A DNA stretch of 64,000 nt from Spirosoma endophyticum (GCF_900112365.1 NZ_FOLQ01000020.1:19578-83577); one strand, 5' to 3'. Counted from the stretch's first letter, positions 43,562-52,034 are shown. Notes: generated from the sequence alone by a model not told the origin. Numbers and translations: made by a program.

Positions 43562-43900
43562 TCAGACCCGGAGTTTGGGAGGTTGCCAAATGGCCGTGAG
43601 GGGATCGGCCCAGTGAATCAGCGTGTAGTCAAAGCTAGTTACACTAGCTGGTATGCTCTGAAATACAGGCTTTATAACATAGCTGAAGCAGCCTATAACT
43701 GTAATTGTAACGGCACAGCAGGCACAGCTACAAAACGGCGTACACTGATCGTGTTCGTGATGGGAAGTACCCGGCTCAGAAGCGGCAGAAGTCAATACAG
43801 CCACACTACTCTGCTCCGGGAGAGAGTCCATTTCATCCGCACAGGGCCACAAGGAGAGACCGAGCAGATATAAGGCCAGTAGGGTCGTCCACCATTTCAC
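43562..43900 (-). CDS. DUF6660-like Cys-rich small protein of the metal operon
   Basis: A 112-residue exported protein: signal peptide residues 1-20 (ending WPCADE), then a HHEHDQCTPFCSCACC cluster with four Cys and several His, and a C-terminal FDYTLIHWADPLTAIWQPPK. This matches the small proteins that stand first in Bacteroidota Cus/Czc operons (DUF6660). The Cys/His cluster is a probable periplasmic metal ligand. It leads the minus-strand operon, and its ATG is only six bases after a -7 box. Confidence 0.78.
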   Translation of the reverse strand: MKWWTTLLALYLLGLSLWPCADEMDSLPEQSSVAVLTSAASEPGTSHHEHDQCTPFCSCACCAVTITVIGCFSYVIKPVFQSIPASVTSFDYTLIHWADPLTAIWQPPKLRV

Positions 43901-43905
43901 AAACG

Positions 43906-43913
43906 CAAAGGTA
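43906..43913 (-). promoter_or_regulatory. -7 box of the heavy-metal operon
   Basis: On the minus strand TACCTTTG fully matches TAnnTTTG, with a TTG 15 nt upstream. It ends six bases from the ATG at 43900, so the operon mRNA is probably leaderless. Confidence 0.45.
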
Positions 43914-44029
43914 CGCTAAAGCTTTGTGCAACAGGTAGTCAAAAAGAAATGGCAGGCTTCCTGGACGTTATAATCGACTACCCGGAAAATCTGTTGATCC
44001 ACATCAATGACAGTCGATGACTGGCTCCC

Positions 44030-44037
44030 TAATTTTG
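44030..44037 (+). promoter_or_regulatory. -7 box of the MFS transporter gene
   Basis: TAATTTTG fully matches TAnnTTTG, 30 bp before the ATG. No TTG is found at the right distance, so it may need the Crp-type regulator encoded downstream. Confidence 0.4.
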
Positions 44038-44067
44038 CCCTAACAACTTGGTCAGATCCCTATCAAT

Positions 44068-45264
44068 ATGGTCGAACGCACTCAGGCAGAACGAACCCCC
44101 CTTACCCGTATCCTTTTACTTATTTTCGGTACAATTTCGTTTGAATTCCTGATTATGGGTATCTCCCTGGGTCTCTTGCCCGGATTTGTTCATACTACGC
44201 TTCATTTTAATAATGTGATGGTGGGCGTAGTTGTCGGGTTACAATACGTAGCCACTTTGTTGACCCGTCATCTGGCGGGAAAATCCGCGGATATGAAAGG
44301 GGGGAAAGTGACGGTCACGATTGGTCTGGCGCTCTCTGCCTTATCGGGCCTTTGTTGCCTGATCGCCATTTTTTTTACGGCCAATGCGATCCTCTGCCTG
44401 ATTATTCTGATGCTGGCCCGTATTTTGTTAGGGGTTGGTGAGAGTTATCTGGTGGTGGGGATGTTTGCTTGGGGATTTGTGTTGGTTGGCTCGAAAAATA
44501 CCGGTAAAGTGATGGTATGGACGGGATTAGGCATGCACGGCGGTATGGCCCTGGGTGCTCCGGCAGGCCTGTTCCTGCTCACCTCATTTGGTAATGAAAC
44601 CGCGTTTGCCACGATGGTCGGGATGCCTTTTCTGGGTTATTTGCTCACGCTATTGTTGCCCAGCATTCCCCTACCCCAATTGGAAAAGAGGCTGCCATTT
44701 TACCATGCTATAAAATTGGTTTGGAAAGCCGGTACCGGCTTAGCGATGGCCAGTATTGGTTTTAGTGGGATAGCCTCGTTTATAACCCTGTATTTTGCGC
44801 AAAAAGGATGGGACAATGCCCCCTTAGCGTTAAGTGCATTCGGAACGGGTTACCTGGTGATGCGCCTATTTTTTGCTCACTTCCCCGATAAATTTGGCGG
44901 AGCCAAAGTGGCCATCGTCTGTTTAGTCGTTGAAAGTATAGGGCAGACTTGTATTTGGCAGGCCCCCAATGGATTGGTGGCCATCCTGGGAGCGATTTTA
45001 ACCGGTTGCGGTATGTCATTGGTATTCCCATCCTTTGGCCAATTAGCGATTAAAGCGATCTCCCCGTCGAACAGAGGCATGGCCATGGCGGCTTACAATG
45101 CCTTCTTTGATTTAGGCATGGGCTTAACGGCTCCCTTAGCCGGATTGATAGCCGGTGGCGTCCATTATGAATACATTTATCTTTTTGGAGCGGTAGCGGC
45201 TATTGTTGGTTTAGTGATCGCGTATCAGGAATTAAGTAGTGAGAAAGCAAACTGGGCTACTTGA
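44068..45264 (+). CDS. MFS transporter (sugar/drug efflux type)
   Basis: A 398-residue transporter with twelve hydrophobic segments. The loop between segments 2 and 3 carries 'LLTRHLAGKSADMKGGKV', matching the G-x-x-x-D-x-x-G-R/K major-facilitator motif, and 'ARILLGVGESYLVVGMFAWG' follows. It resembles the YfcJ/YhhS-like arabinose-efflux group. The substrate is unknown. The downstream gene, 15 bp away, is a Crp/Fnr-type regulator that probably controls it. Confidence 0.87.
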   Translation: MVERTQAERTPLTRILLLIFGTISFEFLIMGISLGLLPGFVHTTLHFNNVMVGVVVGLQYVATLLTRHLAGKSADMKGGKVTVTIGLALSALSGLCCLIAIFFTANAILCLIILMLARILLGVGESYLVVGMFAWGFVLVGSKNTGKVMVWTGLGMHGGMALGAPAGLFLLTSFGNETAFATMVGMPFLGYLLTLLLPSIPLPQLEKRLPFYHAIKLVWKAGTGLAMASIGFSGIASFITLYFAQKGWDNAPLALSAFGTGYLVMRLFFAHFPDKFGGAKVAIVCLVVESIGQTCIWQAPNGLVAILGAILTGCGMSLVFPSFGQLAIKAISPSNRGMAMAAYNAFFDLGMGLTAPLAGLIAGGVHYEYIYLFGAVAAIVGLVIAYQELSSEKANWAT

Positions 45265-45279
45265 GTAGTTCTTTAACCT

Positions 45280-45864
45280 GTGGTAGACAAACAAAATTTA
45301 GCCGCCTACATCCGCCAAACGGTTCAGCTTACCGATGAGCAGTTGGCGTTTGTATTGGGTTATTTCAAGCCATCGAAGCACCCTAAAAATAAAATTATTG
45401 TCGATGTGGGTGAGGTAAACCAGTACATGAATTTCATTGATAGCGGTTGTGTACGCTTATTTTTCAGTAGTGAAGAGGGCCAAGAAATCACTCGTCACAT
45501 CGTATTCGATCATCAATTTGCCACCGGCCTGGCCAGTTTTATTTTACAAAGCCCCTCCCAGGAAGCCTTACAAGCATTAGAGCCCACGACACTTTTACGC
45601 ATTAGCCGACCCGATTTCTATTATTTACTAAACATCATTCCCGCCTGGGAGACGTTCTTCAGGAAGTACCTGGAGTTTGCTTATCTAAATAACCTGACCA
45701 TTTTTCAACGGGAAATCATGAAGGATGCCACCGAACGATATAAGGACTTGCTGGCTGTTAATCCTCATCTTGTCAAGCGATTACCCAACAAAATTGTCGC
45801 ATCGTATTTGAACATGTCACCCGAAACGCTGAGTCGCTTGAAATCAAAAATTCAATTGGATTAG
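45280..45864 (+). CDS. Crp/Fnr-family transcriptional regulator
   Basis: A 194-residue regulator opening with GTG at 45280. The cNMP-like roll shows PKNKIIVDVGEVNQYMNFID and SGCVRLFFSSEEGQEITRHI, a central helix, and a C-terminal winged helix with 'LPNKIVASYLNMSPETLSRL'. It lacks FNR cysteines. It is co-transcribed with the MFS gene just upstream. It is related to, but distinct from, the Crp-type regulator at 23606. Confidence 0.87.
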   Translation: MVDKQNLAAYIRQTVQLTDEQLAFVLGYFKPSKHPKNKIIVDVGEVNQYMNFIDSGCVRLFFSSEEGQEITRHIVFDHQFATGLASFILQSPSQEALQALEPTTLLRISRPDFYYLLNIIPAWETFFRKYLEFAYLNNLTIFQREIMKDATERYKDLLAVNPHLVKRLPNKIVASYLNMSPETLSRLKSKIQLD

Positions 45865-45946
45865 CTAATTTCTTCCTGAAAAGCGATCTCCTTCACGGCA
45901 TTAGATAGTTTAGTTTTCAACTAGCCTTTCCTGATCGTATACCTCC

Positions 45947-46192
45947 ATGCCCTATGCGCCTAGCTCCTCTGGAAATACTCCACGTGCGCTAACCTACGCA
46001 GCGGCTGATGCCGTAGCTGCTCTACAGCTTGGGGATGAGGTGACCGCCTTATTGCTGGAATTCAACGCTACCCTGCTTGACGAAATAACGCAGGCCAGTA
46101 AACCGCACCCATACAAATTTGGTTTCGGGTTGGTCTCTACCCTGACTATGCGGCCCCATGCGGACACATGGTCAGTGATAAAACTCGGCTAG
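45947..46192 (+). CDS. small hypothetical protein
   Basis: An 81-residue frame starting with ATG. Codon use is like that of neighbouring genes and the segment 'DAVAALQLGDEVTALLLEFN' would form an amphipathic helix. No family or signal peptide is recognised, and the C-terminus may be a truncated domain. It stands alone between the Crp regulator and a small membrane protein gene on the other strand. Confidence 0.35.
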   Translation: MPYAPSSSGNTPRALTYAAADAVAALQLGDEVTALLLEFNATLLDEITQASKPHPYKFGFGLVSTLTMRPHADTWSVIKLG

Positions 46193-46249
46193 TCCAGTTG
46201 AAGGATTAGTATTGTAGTGAGGAATAGAGGGATCTGGCAGTTGTAGCGA

Positions 46250-46576
46250 CTAGACATTGATACCGCCTTTCAACCCAACCTGGAGGGGTCGGTATTGAGC
46301 TAATAAATTTAAACCCTGGAGAATGAACAGGTGGCTGGTAAAGACAAATAACTGGTAGACAGGAATAAAAGGCCTGACTGAACCATCGTCAATACCCAGC
46401 CACCAGGCCCTTTGCGCAGGCCCGTATTGATAGCCAAGCCACTGGCAATCAGTGAGGAAAAAGGCAATGGATGACGAGATTCCCAGCGTCAGCACCACCA
46501 GTAGACTTCGATTAAATGTAAAACCCAAGTTCCTGATCAGGGTAGCGTTATTTTTTAACCAAATAGGTAGGTTCAT
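46250..46576 (-). CDS. small membrane protein, unknown
   Basis: A 108-residue protein with two to three hydrophobic segments ('FNRSLLVVLTLGISSSIAFF' at about 22-41 and 'PVYQLFVFTSHLFILQGLNL' near the end), joined by an aromatic loop (QWLGYQYGPAQRAWWLG). No family motif is recognised. The gene is flanked on the left by a doubtful frame and on the right by the decayed IS630 element. Confidence 0.5.
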   Translation of the reverse strand: MNLPIWLKNNATLIRNLGFTFNRSLLVVLTLGISSSIAFFLTDCQWLGYQYGPAQRAWWLGIDDGSVRPFIPVYQLFVFTSHLFILQGLNLLAQYRPLQVGLKGGINV

Positions 46577-46744
46577 AAAGCGGATAAGTAGAGGTAATCG
46601 ATCAGTTCTTATCTGGTAGCCAACTCACTGGTGGGGCTCCGTACCGGTGATCAGATTAAACTTGTTTATATTTTGAACTTGTAGCGTAGCCAACACATCT
46701 TTGAATTTAGGAAAAGTGGCCGCCGAAGGCTACATTATTGATCA

Positions 46745-47797
46745 GTGAGTAAGTTTATTAACGTTTGTGCCTTGGCTTTTTATGGCTACCTACAAACAGG
46801 CAGATTACGAAGCGCTGCGGCATCGCTGCGTCGAACTCAACCAGGCAGGCTGGAAGCAGGCCGATATTGCCCGAGCCTTCGGCCTGACACCCGCCTGGGT
46901 TAGTCAGACGCTTAAAACCTTCCGCCAACAGGGGGAGGCCGGCCTAATAACCGGCAAACGCACCGGAGCACCACCCCGGCTGACGATGGAGCAACTCGAC
47001 CAGCTAACCATGGAACTGGCTAAAGGCGCTCAGCACCACGGCTTTTCAGGCCAGGTCTGGACCCGGCCGCGCATCAACCAGGTTATCAATCAGCTCTTTG
47101 GCGTCAGCTACGATCCGTCTCAAATCGGGCGACTACTCAAGAAAGTAGGTTGGAGCCGACAAAAACCCGCCCGGATAGCCCGACAACAGGATACTCAGGC
47201 TGTTCTCAATTGGCAGGAAGAACGTTTACCCGCTCTCAAAAAAAGCCCAAACTGAAGGGCGAACGATTCTGTACGTGGACGAAGCGGCTTGTTATTTATT
47301 ACCTTTTGTGGCTCATAGCTGGGCTCCGCGTGGTCAAACGCCCTTGTTGGTAGAGCAGGCTGGACGGGCGCACCTCAATCTAATTGCCGCTATTGCTCCC
47401 AATGGTCGCTTGTATCTAGCGGGTCAAGATCAGGCATTTGACAGCGAAGCGATTTGCTGGTTTCTGGGTAAGCTCTGTTGGCATTACCGACGTCAAAACC
47501 TGTTGGTTATTTAGGATGGGGCGGCCATCCACCGTTCGCAAACCGTTAGAGACTGGCTTCACCATCGACCTGGTCGAGTGCATTTGGAGCGTTTACCGGC
47601 TTACAGTCCCATGCTCAATCCGGTCGAGTTAGTCTGGAGCCAACTTAAGCGATCGCTGAAAAATCGGGTCTTTACAAGCCTGGAATCGCTCCAAGCCGCC
47701 GTGCTGGAAGAGGTTGATTACTTACAGGCGGATCACCAACGAATCCGTTGCTTTTTTCGCAAAAAAGAGGTTGCCTTCTTCACGGACTAATTCACGG
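46745..47797 (+). mobile_element. decayed IS630-family insertion sequence
   Basis: About 1.05 kb holding a broken IS630-type transposase. Candidate terminal repeats are weak: GTGAGTAAGT at 46745-46754 and ACTAATTCAC at 47786-47795 agree at eight of ten positions when one is reversed. A clear TA target duplication could not be fixed. The right end abuts the middle of an Lrp/AsnC-type gene whose 5' half is missing, so insertion plus deletion has occurred here. Confidence 0.6.
46782..47790 (+). pseudogene. IS630-family transposase, frameshifted and with an internal stop
   Basis: The N-terminal part (46782-47255) has the helix-turn-helix GWKQADIARAFGLTPAWVSQ and the winged helix expected for IS630. 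The frame is lost at a run of seven A (47238-47244); with one A fewer it would continue into 'GRTILYVDEAACYLLPFVAH', which carries the first catalytic Asp. The second Asp follows a TAG at 47512-47514 in place of a sense codon (I*DGAAIHRS). The Glu is in 'NPVELVWSQLKR'. All DDE residues are therefore present but spread over two frames and a stop. Confidence 0.8.
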
Positions 47798-48115
47798 GTC
47801 TATAAGGAGTATGTAGCCCTGGTTGATCCCTATAAAGTAGGTTTGACGTTTACGGTCATTGTCGCGGTGTCGCTTAACAGTCAGCGTCTTAACTACGTGG
47901 AGGAATTTTCCAGGCAGATAGCGGCTCTGGATGAGGTGGTAGAGGCTTATGTGACGGGAGGCATCTTTGATTATGTGCTCAAAGTGGTTGTCAAAGATCC
48001 GGCGACCTATAATACCTTTATCGCCACGAAACTATCGGTCATTCCCAATATCAGCAAGATTCAAAGCTCGTTCGTAATGAGCTATATCAAGCAATCGACT
48101 CGACTGCACTTTTAA
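47795..48115 (+). pseudogene. Lrp/AsnC-family regulator truncated by the IS element
   Basis: The C-terminal ligand-binding domain only: EYVALVDPYKVGLTFTVIVA, 'LDEVVEAYVTGGIFDYVLKV' and NISKIQSSFVMSYIKQS, which match Lrp/AsnC effector domains. The N-terminal helix-turn-helix is missing because the IS630 right end lies directly before residue VYKEYV; no HTH remnant was found on the far side of the IS. The domain might still be expressed as a fusion with the transposase tail, but DNA binding is lost. Confidence 0.75.
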
Positions 48116-48206
48116 CCCACTCACGCACAAACACCCATTTCTAGGTAGCCACGACATATTTACGATGTATGGCCAGCATCAAAAACTGATCTGTTAACAG
48201 ACTCAC

Positions 48207-48268
48207 AAAACGCCCGAATAAAGAAGCAGATTCATGAAAGATCCTCGCTTCACTTCTGGAAGCGATTT
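48207..48268 (+). repeat. dispersed hairpin repeat, copy F (degenerate core)
   Basis: AAAACGCCCGAATAAAGAAG, CAGATTCATGAAAGATCCT, then TCGCTTC pairing with GAAGCGA around ACTTCTG. The upstream half is well kept and the core is altered. It lies in the 329-bp gap before the HEPN gene. Confidence 0.5.
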
Positions 48269-48368
48269 ACACGACGATTATCTTCTAACCAACTATTAAC
48301 TTCGGTTGGTAGCATACGAATTGGAGTGTTCAGCGCGATTTCTTGTAACGTCAGCACTATTTTTAGTG

Positions 48369-48396
48369 TTGACTACTTATAATTGTTATAAGTTTG
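48369..48396 (+). promoter_or_regulatory. promoter with built-in palindromic operator of the HEPN module
   Basis: TTG (48369-48371), exactly 17 nt, TAAGTTTG (48389-48396), both consensus. Between and across the boxes lies the perfect palindrome ACTTATAA-TTG-TTATAAGT (48375-48393). A protein bound there would block the promoter, as in autoregulated toxin-antitoxin operons. The HEPN start is 48 bp downstream. Confidence 0.65.
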
Positions 48397-48444
48397 TTAC
48401 AAATGGCGCAAGGTGTGGGGTCGTTTTTCATTACGAAGTAAGTT

Positions 48445-48888
48445 ATGCCCAGTGGAGTAGACTTTCAGAACCTATCAACAAAGAGACTGGATGAAGCCAA
48501 GGCATTATTAGCTGTCGGAATGAGTGAAGGGGCGTTTTATTTAGCTGGCTATGCCGTTGAATGCGCCCTAAAGGCTGTAGCCTGCAAGACGTTAGATATT
48601 GAAATATTTAATCAAAACGCAGAGATTAACAAAGGCTTTAAAACGCACAGAATAGATCACTTGATCGTTCTGGCTGGGCTATCTAATAAGCTGAGTGCTT
48701 ATTGCAGTCTAAATGGGCCATTTCAGGTTACGGTTAACGAGTTTGTTAACCCACCAACGAACGTACAGACTTGGGGCGCTTGGACAGAAGAAGCTCGCTA
48801 TAACATGAATCCTTGCAACCCTGCGGTTGCTACAACATTTGTTTCAAACGTAGAAACCTTCATCACATGGTTAAAGAATCATTGGTAA
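48445..48888 (+). CDS. HEPN-domain protein, possible toxin of a two-gene module
   Basis: A 147-residue all-helical protein. 'GAFYLAGYAVECALKAVAC' is the typical first HEPN helix pair and 'THRIDHLIVLAGL' the second; 'EEARYNMNPCNP' is the Arg-Tyr motif of HEPN proteins that accompany minimal nucleotidyltransferases. The classical R-x4-6-H RNase motif is not evident, so RNase activity is uncertain. The next gene overlaps it by 22 bp. A promoter with a palindromic operator stands before it and a strong terminator after the pair. Confidence 0.75.
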   Translation: MPSGVDFQNLSTKRLDEAKALLAVGMSEGAFYLAGYAVECALKAVACKTLDIEIFNQNAEINKGFKTHRIDHLIVLAGLSNKLSAYCSLNGPFQVTVNEFVNPPTNVQTWGAWTEEARYNMNPCNPAVATTFVSNVETFITWLKNHW

Positions 48889-49250
48889 ATGCGCTAAAGG
48901 CACTCTTTGTTAGCCTAAGAGAACAGAAGGGGGCTATTGTTGACCGCGCAGCGCTGGTGCCTGCCTACGATGGTGCGGTCGCTGGATTATACATACTGAC
49001 CGTAAGTATGCCCGACAATAATACCTGCTCGAATAAGATCGAGTGTTTAATTTTAGGGGTACATGAGTACATGGAAGTTGAGGATAGAAAATCAATCGCT
49101 GGTGTACGTGTCTTTAATACTGCTGACGAGTTTGATTATTACATACGGACGGGATATGGTTACGAACACTGTGAGCCTTGTATGCAATACATGCAGACGC
49201 CTAGAGCTGAATTGAGGCCGGAAATTATTTCTGTTGCTGAGTATGCTTGA
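48867..49250 (+). CDS. unknown partner protein of the HEPN gene
   Basis: A 127-residue protein from the ATG overlapping the HEPN stop (22-bp overlap, so translation is probably coupled). It is acidic, with 'ALFVSLREQKGAIVDRAALV', a beta-rich middle ('AGLYILTVSMPDNNTCSNKI') and a Cys-containing end 'GYGYEHCEPCMQYMQTPRAE'. It does not show the GSxxxG nucleotidyltransferase motif of the usual HEPN partner, so the pair is not a standard HEPN-MNT system. A role as antitoxin or cofactor is inference from gene order only. Confidence 0.6.
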   Translation: MVKESLVNALKALFVSLREQKGAIVDRAALVPAYDGAVAGLYILTVSMPDNNTCSNKIECLILGVHEYMEVEDRKSIAGVRVFNTADEFDYYIRTGYGYEHCEPCMQYMQTPRAELRPEIISVAEYA

Positions 49251-49257
49251 TTACTGC

Positions 49258-49298
49258 AAATAAAAAGCCCCCTGTAAATTACAGGGGGCTTTTTATTT
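49258..49298. terminator. strong bidirectional intrinsic terminator
   Basis: A perfect 19-bp stem AAATAAAAAGCCCCCTGTA (49258-49276), loop AAT, complement at 49280-49298, with T runs on the 3' side in both directions. It closes the HEPN operon eight bases after its stop codon. Confidence 0.9.
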
Positions 49299-49385
49299 GC
49301 CTTACAGTTACGTGTACCTACATAAGTTAGTTTGGTCGGCGTAGTTTTTACGTTTGGGCACGTTAATGAAAGGGTACAGAAACCG

Positions 49386-49435
49386 GCAAGACTCGCAAAT
49401 AAGGGTCTTGCGAAATGGAGCGTTTAATGAGAATA
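49386..49435 (+). repeat. dispersed hairpin repeat, copy G (degenerate)
   Basis: GCAAGAC (49386-49392) pairs with GTCTTGC (49405-49411), followed by GAAATGGAGCGTTTAATGAG; the left arm of the usual core is altered but GGAGCGTTT and TGAGA are kept. It stands before the gene at 49471. Confidence 0.45.
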
Positions 49436-49470
49436 AAAAAGACAGTTTCTAATTTGTGCTAACTTTCGGT

Positions 49471-49872
49471 ATGAATAGAGCCGAAACAATCCTAGCTGAG
49501 CTTGTCCAGTCGGTAGCGGGTACCACTGATGCATCATCCATTCCATACGTGATGAAAGGATGCCAAGGGCCTGCTTATGCCATCGAGCACCAAGCTGGGG
49601 GTACTAACCGCGCAAACGACGCGACAGTTTTAGTGGTGGATGCTTTGAGGCAGCAAATGCCCACTTCAAAACTAATTCGGCCAGTCATTCTTCGCATTCG
49701 TACCCATTCCAAGTTCCCTTTGCTAATGCGGGAGTTGGGAACAATCACAGAAGGCATTCAGGCAATTGTTGGCCGCAAACCAAGTCAGTTTCTGTACCTT
49801 CAAGACGACAAAGGCCAATCTGGCGATCAACTCATGCTTTCCCTAGTCTACTGGTTGAAAGACATTGAATAG
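49471..49872 (+). CDS. hypothetical protein of unknown function
   Basis: A 133-residue soluble protein from the ATG at 49471 (a GTG five codons earlier is possible). It shows mixed alpha/beta character with 'NDATVLVVDALRQQMPTSKL' and VGRKPSQFLYLQDD. No family, signal peptide or membrane segment is recognised. It follows the HEPN terminator and copy G of the dispersed repeat, so it is transcribed separately from the HEPN pair. Confidence 0.55.
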   Translation: MNRAETILAELVQSVAGTTDASSIPYVMKGCQGPAYAIEHQAGGTNRANDATVLVVDALRQQMPTSKLIRPVILRIRTHSKFPLLMRELGTITEGIQAIVGRKPSQFLYLQDDKGQSGDQLMLSLVYWLKDIE

Positions 49873-50251
49873 AAATTGGCATTGTCTAGTATAGGTTATA
49901 AGCTTTAAGTAGCCAGTGTTTGAATGGTCTCTCTATGAGGATTTTATTAGAATATTATAAACGTGAGTTACTTAAGCTAGTATGGATTAGCTAACTTGTG
50001 ACAAGCAAACCAATGCACTTAACGAGCCCTAGCCTTGGCAAAAGAGTTTCCTTACTGGCTGACCATTTTAATATTCCTTCTAGTGCAAACCTACATCTTT
50101 TGACAAAAAGTACGGACCGCTATGATGCTGAGAAGCAGCGGCTGACCGTTTGAGCCCTAAAACCACTAATAAACTTTCGACAAAAGTTGTACACTCAGTT
50201 AAGCTACGACGATCTTTGTCTATCTTGATAGCTGGATCCCCTTTACTAGTC
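49873..50251. other. intergenic stretch without recognised features
   Basis: About 380 bp between the hypothetical gene and the nitrilase gene. I see no repeat copy, promoter match or open frame of protein-like composition on either strand, apart from a short in-frame extension upstream of the nitrilase start that I judge non-coding. Confidence 0.5.
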
Positions 50252-50950
50252 ATGAAGCTTTGTGTGGCACAAACTAAGCCCATTCGAGGCGACATCCCTC
50301 GCAACATTAGGCAGCATATCCAGCTGATTAAACAAGCAATTGATGTAGGAGCCGATGTCATCATCTTCCCCGAATTGTCGTTGACAGGCTATGAACCGGA
50401 GTTAGCGGCCGAGCTAATCATGGAATTGAAGGATGATCGGTTACAGCCGTTCCAGGAATTAAGTGACACTCATGGCCTGGTTATAGGCGTTGGCTTACCC
50501 ACTCATGGCCAGGGGGGTATCCTGATCAGCTTGCTCCTATTTATTCCTCATCAGCCCAGACAGGTGTACTCTAAACAGTATCTTCATCCGGATGAAGAAC
50601 CTTATTTCGTACCAGGGACAAAGCCAGTTTTATTGACTTGGAAGGAGAAAACGATCGCTCTTGCCATCTGCTATGAAGTATTTGTGGCTGAACACGCCTC
50701 CATCGCCAACCAAAACAGGGCTGGTATTTATCTGGCGAGCGTTGCCAAAAGTGCTACTGGGGTGGAGCGGGCAAACAAACGGCTGTCCCAGATCGCTTCT
50801 GAGTTTGGCATGACCGTTTTAATGGCCAACAGTGTGGGCTATCAAGACAACTTCTTGAGTGCTGGCGGCTCGGCTGCCTGGAATAGCGATGGTAAATTGA
50901 TCGACCAACTGGCCGATGAGGCTGATGCACTGTTGGTTATAACTGTATAG
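50252..50950 (+). CDS. carbon-nitrogen hydrolase (nitrilase superfamily)
   Basis: A 232-residue hydrolase with the superfamily triad: Glu41 in IIFPELSLTGYEP, Lys108 in VYSKQYLHPDEEPYF and Cys140 in ALAICYEVF. I start it at the ATG of MKLCVAQTKPIRGDIPRN, where the first strand of the fold begins; upstream codons encode no fold element. Such enzymes hydrolyse amides or nitriles, often in amino-acid or polyamine salvage. The length is at the short end of the family. The gene stands alone. Confidence 0.88.
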   Translation: MKLCVAQTKPIRGDIPRNIRQHIQLIKQAIDVGADVIIFPELSLTGYEPELAAELIMELKDDRLQPFQELSDTHGLVIGVGLPTHGQGGILISLLLFIPHQPRQVYSKQYLHPDEEPYFVPGTKPVLLTWKEKTIALAICYEVFVAEHASIANQNRAGIYLASVAKSATGVERANKRLSQIASEFGMTVLMANSVGYQDNFLSAGGSAAWNSDGKLIDQLADEADALLVITV

Positions 50951-51061
50951 ATTGGCGTATCCTACATTCGCTCGTTAGTTTCCTAGAAAAGCACCACCTC
51001 CGAATCGTACTCTTTTTATGGCTGGTTTTCATGTTTTAGCAAGGGCTAGGGCTATTTTATC

Positions 51062-51130
51062 AAACGCCCTATTTTATTCACAGACAGGAGAAATTTTCGT
51101 GTCTCAAGATGGAGCGTTTATATAAGACAG
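51062..51130 (+). repeat. dispersed hairpin repeat, copy H
   Basis: AAACGCCCTATTTTATTCA, then TGTCT (51100-51104) and AGACA (51125-51129) around CAAGATGGAGCGTTTATATA. The box-to-core distance (38 nt) equals that of copies D and I. It lies in the 322-bp gap before the gene at 51273. Confidence 0.55.
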
Positions 51131-51272
51131 TACAGTTTTTAATATCTGTGAAATATAATCTGTCGCATACGGACTCCTGATCAGTGAAACTCATTACACC
51201 ACTTCCTAAAAGAGTTGAGAGCAGAATACTATTTCTTCGTTCATTAGCCTACCCTTTATAACTCTAACTCCT

Positions 51273-51794
51273 ATGAAGCTATTTGTACTCCTGCTGGCCT
51301 TGTTGAGTAGCTTATACGCGAACGCCCAATCCGTTGAAGCGAGACTAAAAATGAAGGTTTTAAAAATAGAAACTGATAAGGCCAAGAAAGACGGACGGCT
51401 CATAACAGAGGCTCAGTTTACCTCTTTCCAATACCGATTGATTCCCATTAAGGACTGGTGGAAGATGTTTTATGACATCCATAGAAAGTTCAAGACCGAT
51501 ATGAGTCGGGTGCTAGAGGTATCCGTGGTTGATCGACAAAAGCAGGATAGCCTTGCTGGCACTCATCAAGCCGATTCACTGGCTACTTTATTAAGCCGAA
51601 TGCAGCAAGACACGAGTGTTTCAAAAGAAGAAACTTATTTTAAAGCGAAATATGAAAATGCGAGCCCCACTCAGCAGGTGTACGAAGTATTGTATGAATT
51701 GAGATACAAGCATTCGGGGCAAGTGATACAGGCTAGCAAGCTACGTAAAGCTTTCTACCAACATGACCTATCCGAAGTTCATTCCTTTAATTAA
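51273..51794 (+). CDS. small secreted protein of unknown function
   Basis: A 173-residue exported protein: signal peptide MKLFVLLLALLSSLYANAQ. The mature part is mostly helical and charged (MKVLKIETDKAKKDGRLITE, 'DRQKQDSLAGTHQADSLATL'), with a coiled-coil look in the second half. No family is recognised. It is flanked on both sides by copies of the dispersed repeat (H and I) and has no operon partner. Confidence 0.6.
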   Translation: MKLFVLLLALLSSLYANAQSVEARLKMKVLKIETDKAKKDGRLITEAQFTSFQYRLIPIKDWWKMFYDIHRKFKTDMSRVLEVSVVDRQKQDSLAGTHQADSLATLLSRMQQDTSVSKEETYFKAKYENASPTQQVYEVLYELRYKHSGQVIQASKLRKAFYQHDLSEVHSFN

Positions 51795-51970
51795 GTAAAA
51801 TGGCTGCTTGAATAGAATTGGATTAGTACAAAAAATTGTCCCACAGTAAGTTAGCACTATCCTGAGCACAGTTGAATAACTTATGTGGCTGTTGCAAAAG
51901 TTAGGAAGAAGGTACTTCGTATACGACGGATAGTCGTTGACAGGTATTAAAAAAACAAGCCATACCATTA

Positions 51971-52034
51971 AACTCCCATTTTAGAAGCATATACATGAAC
52001 ATTCCTTTGTCTCATTCGGGAGCCTTTCGTGAGA
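51971..52034 (+). repeat. dispersed hairpin repeat, copy I
   Basis: AACTCCCATTTTAGAAGCAT, ATACATGAACATTCCTTTG, TCTCA (52010-52014), GGGAGC, TGAGA (52030-52034). One of the fullest copies; homology appears to reach further upstream (GTTGACAGGTATTAAAA at about 51935). It lies in the 358-bp gap before the deacetylase gene. Confidence 0.6.
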
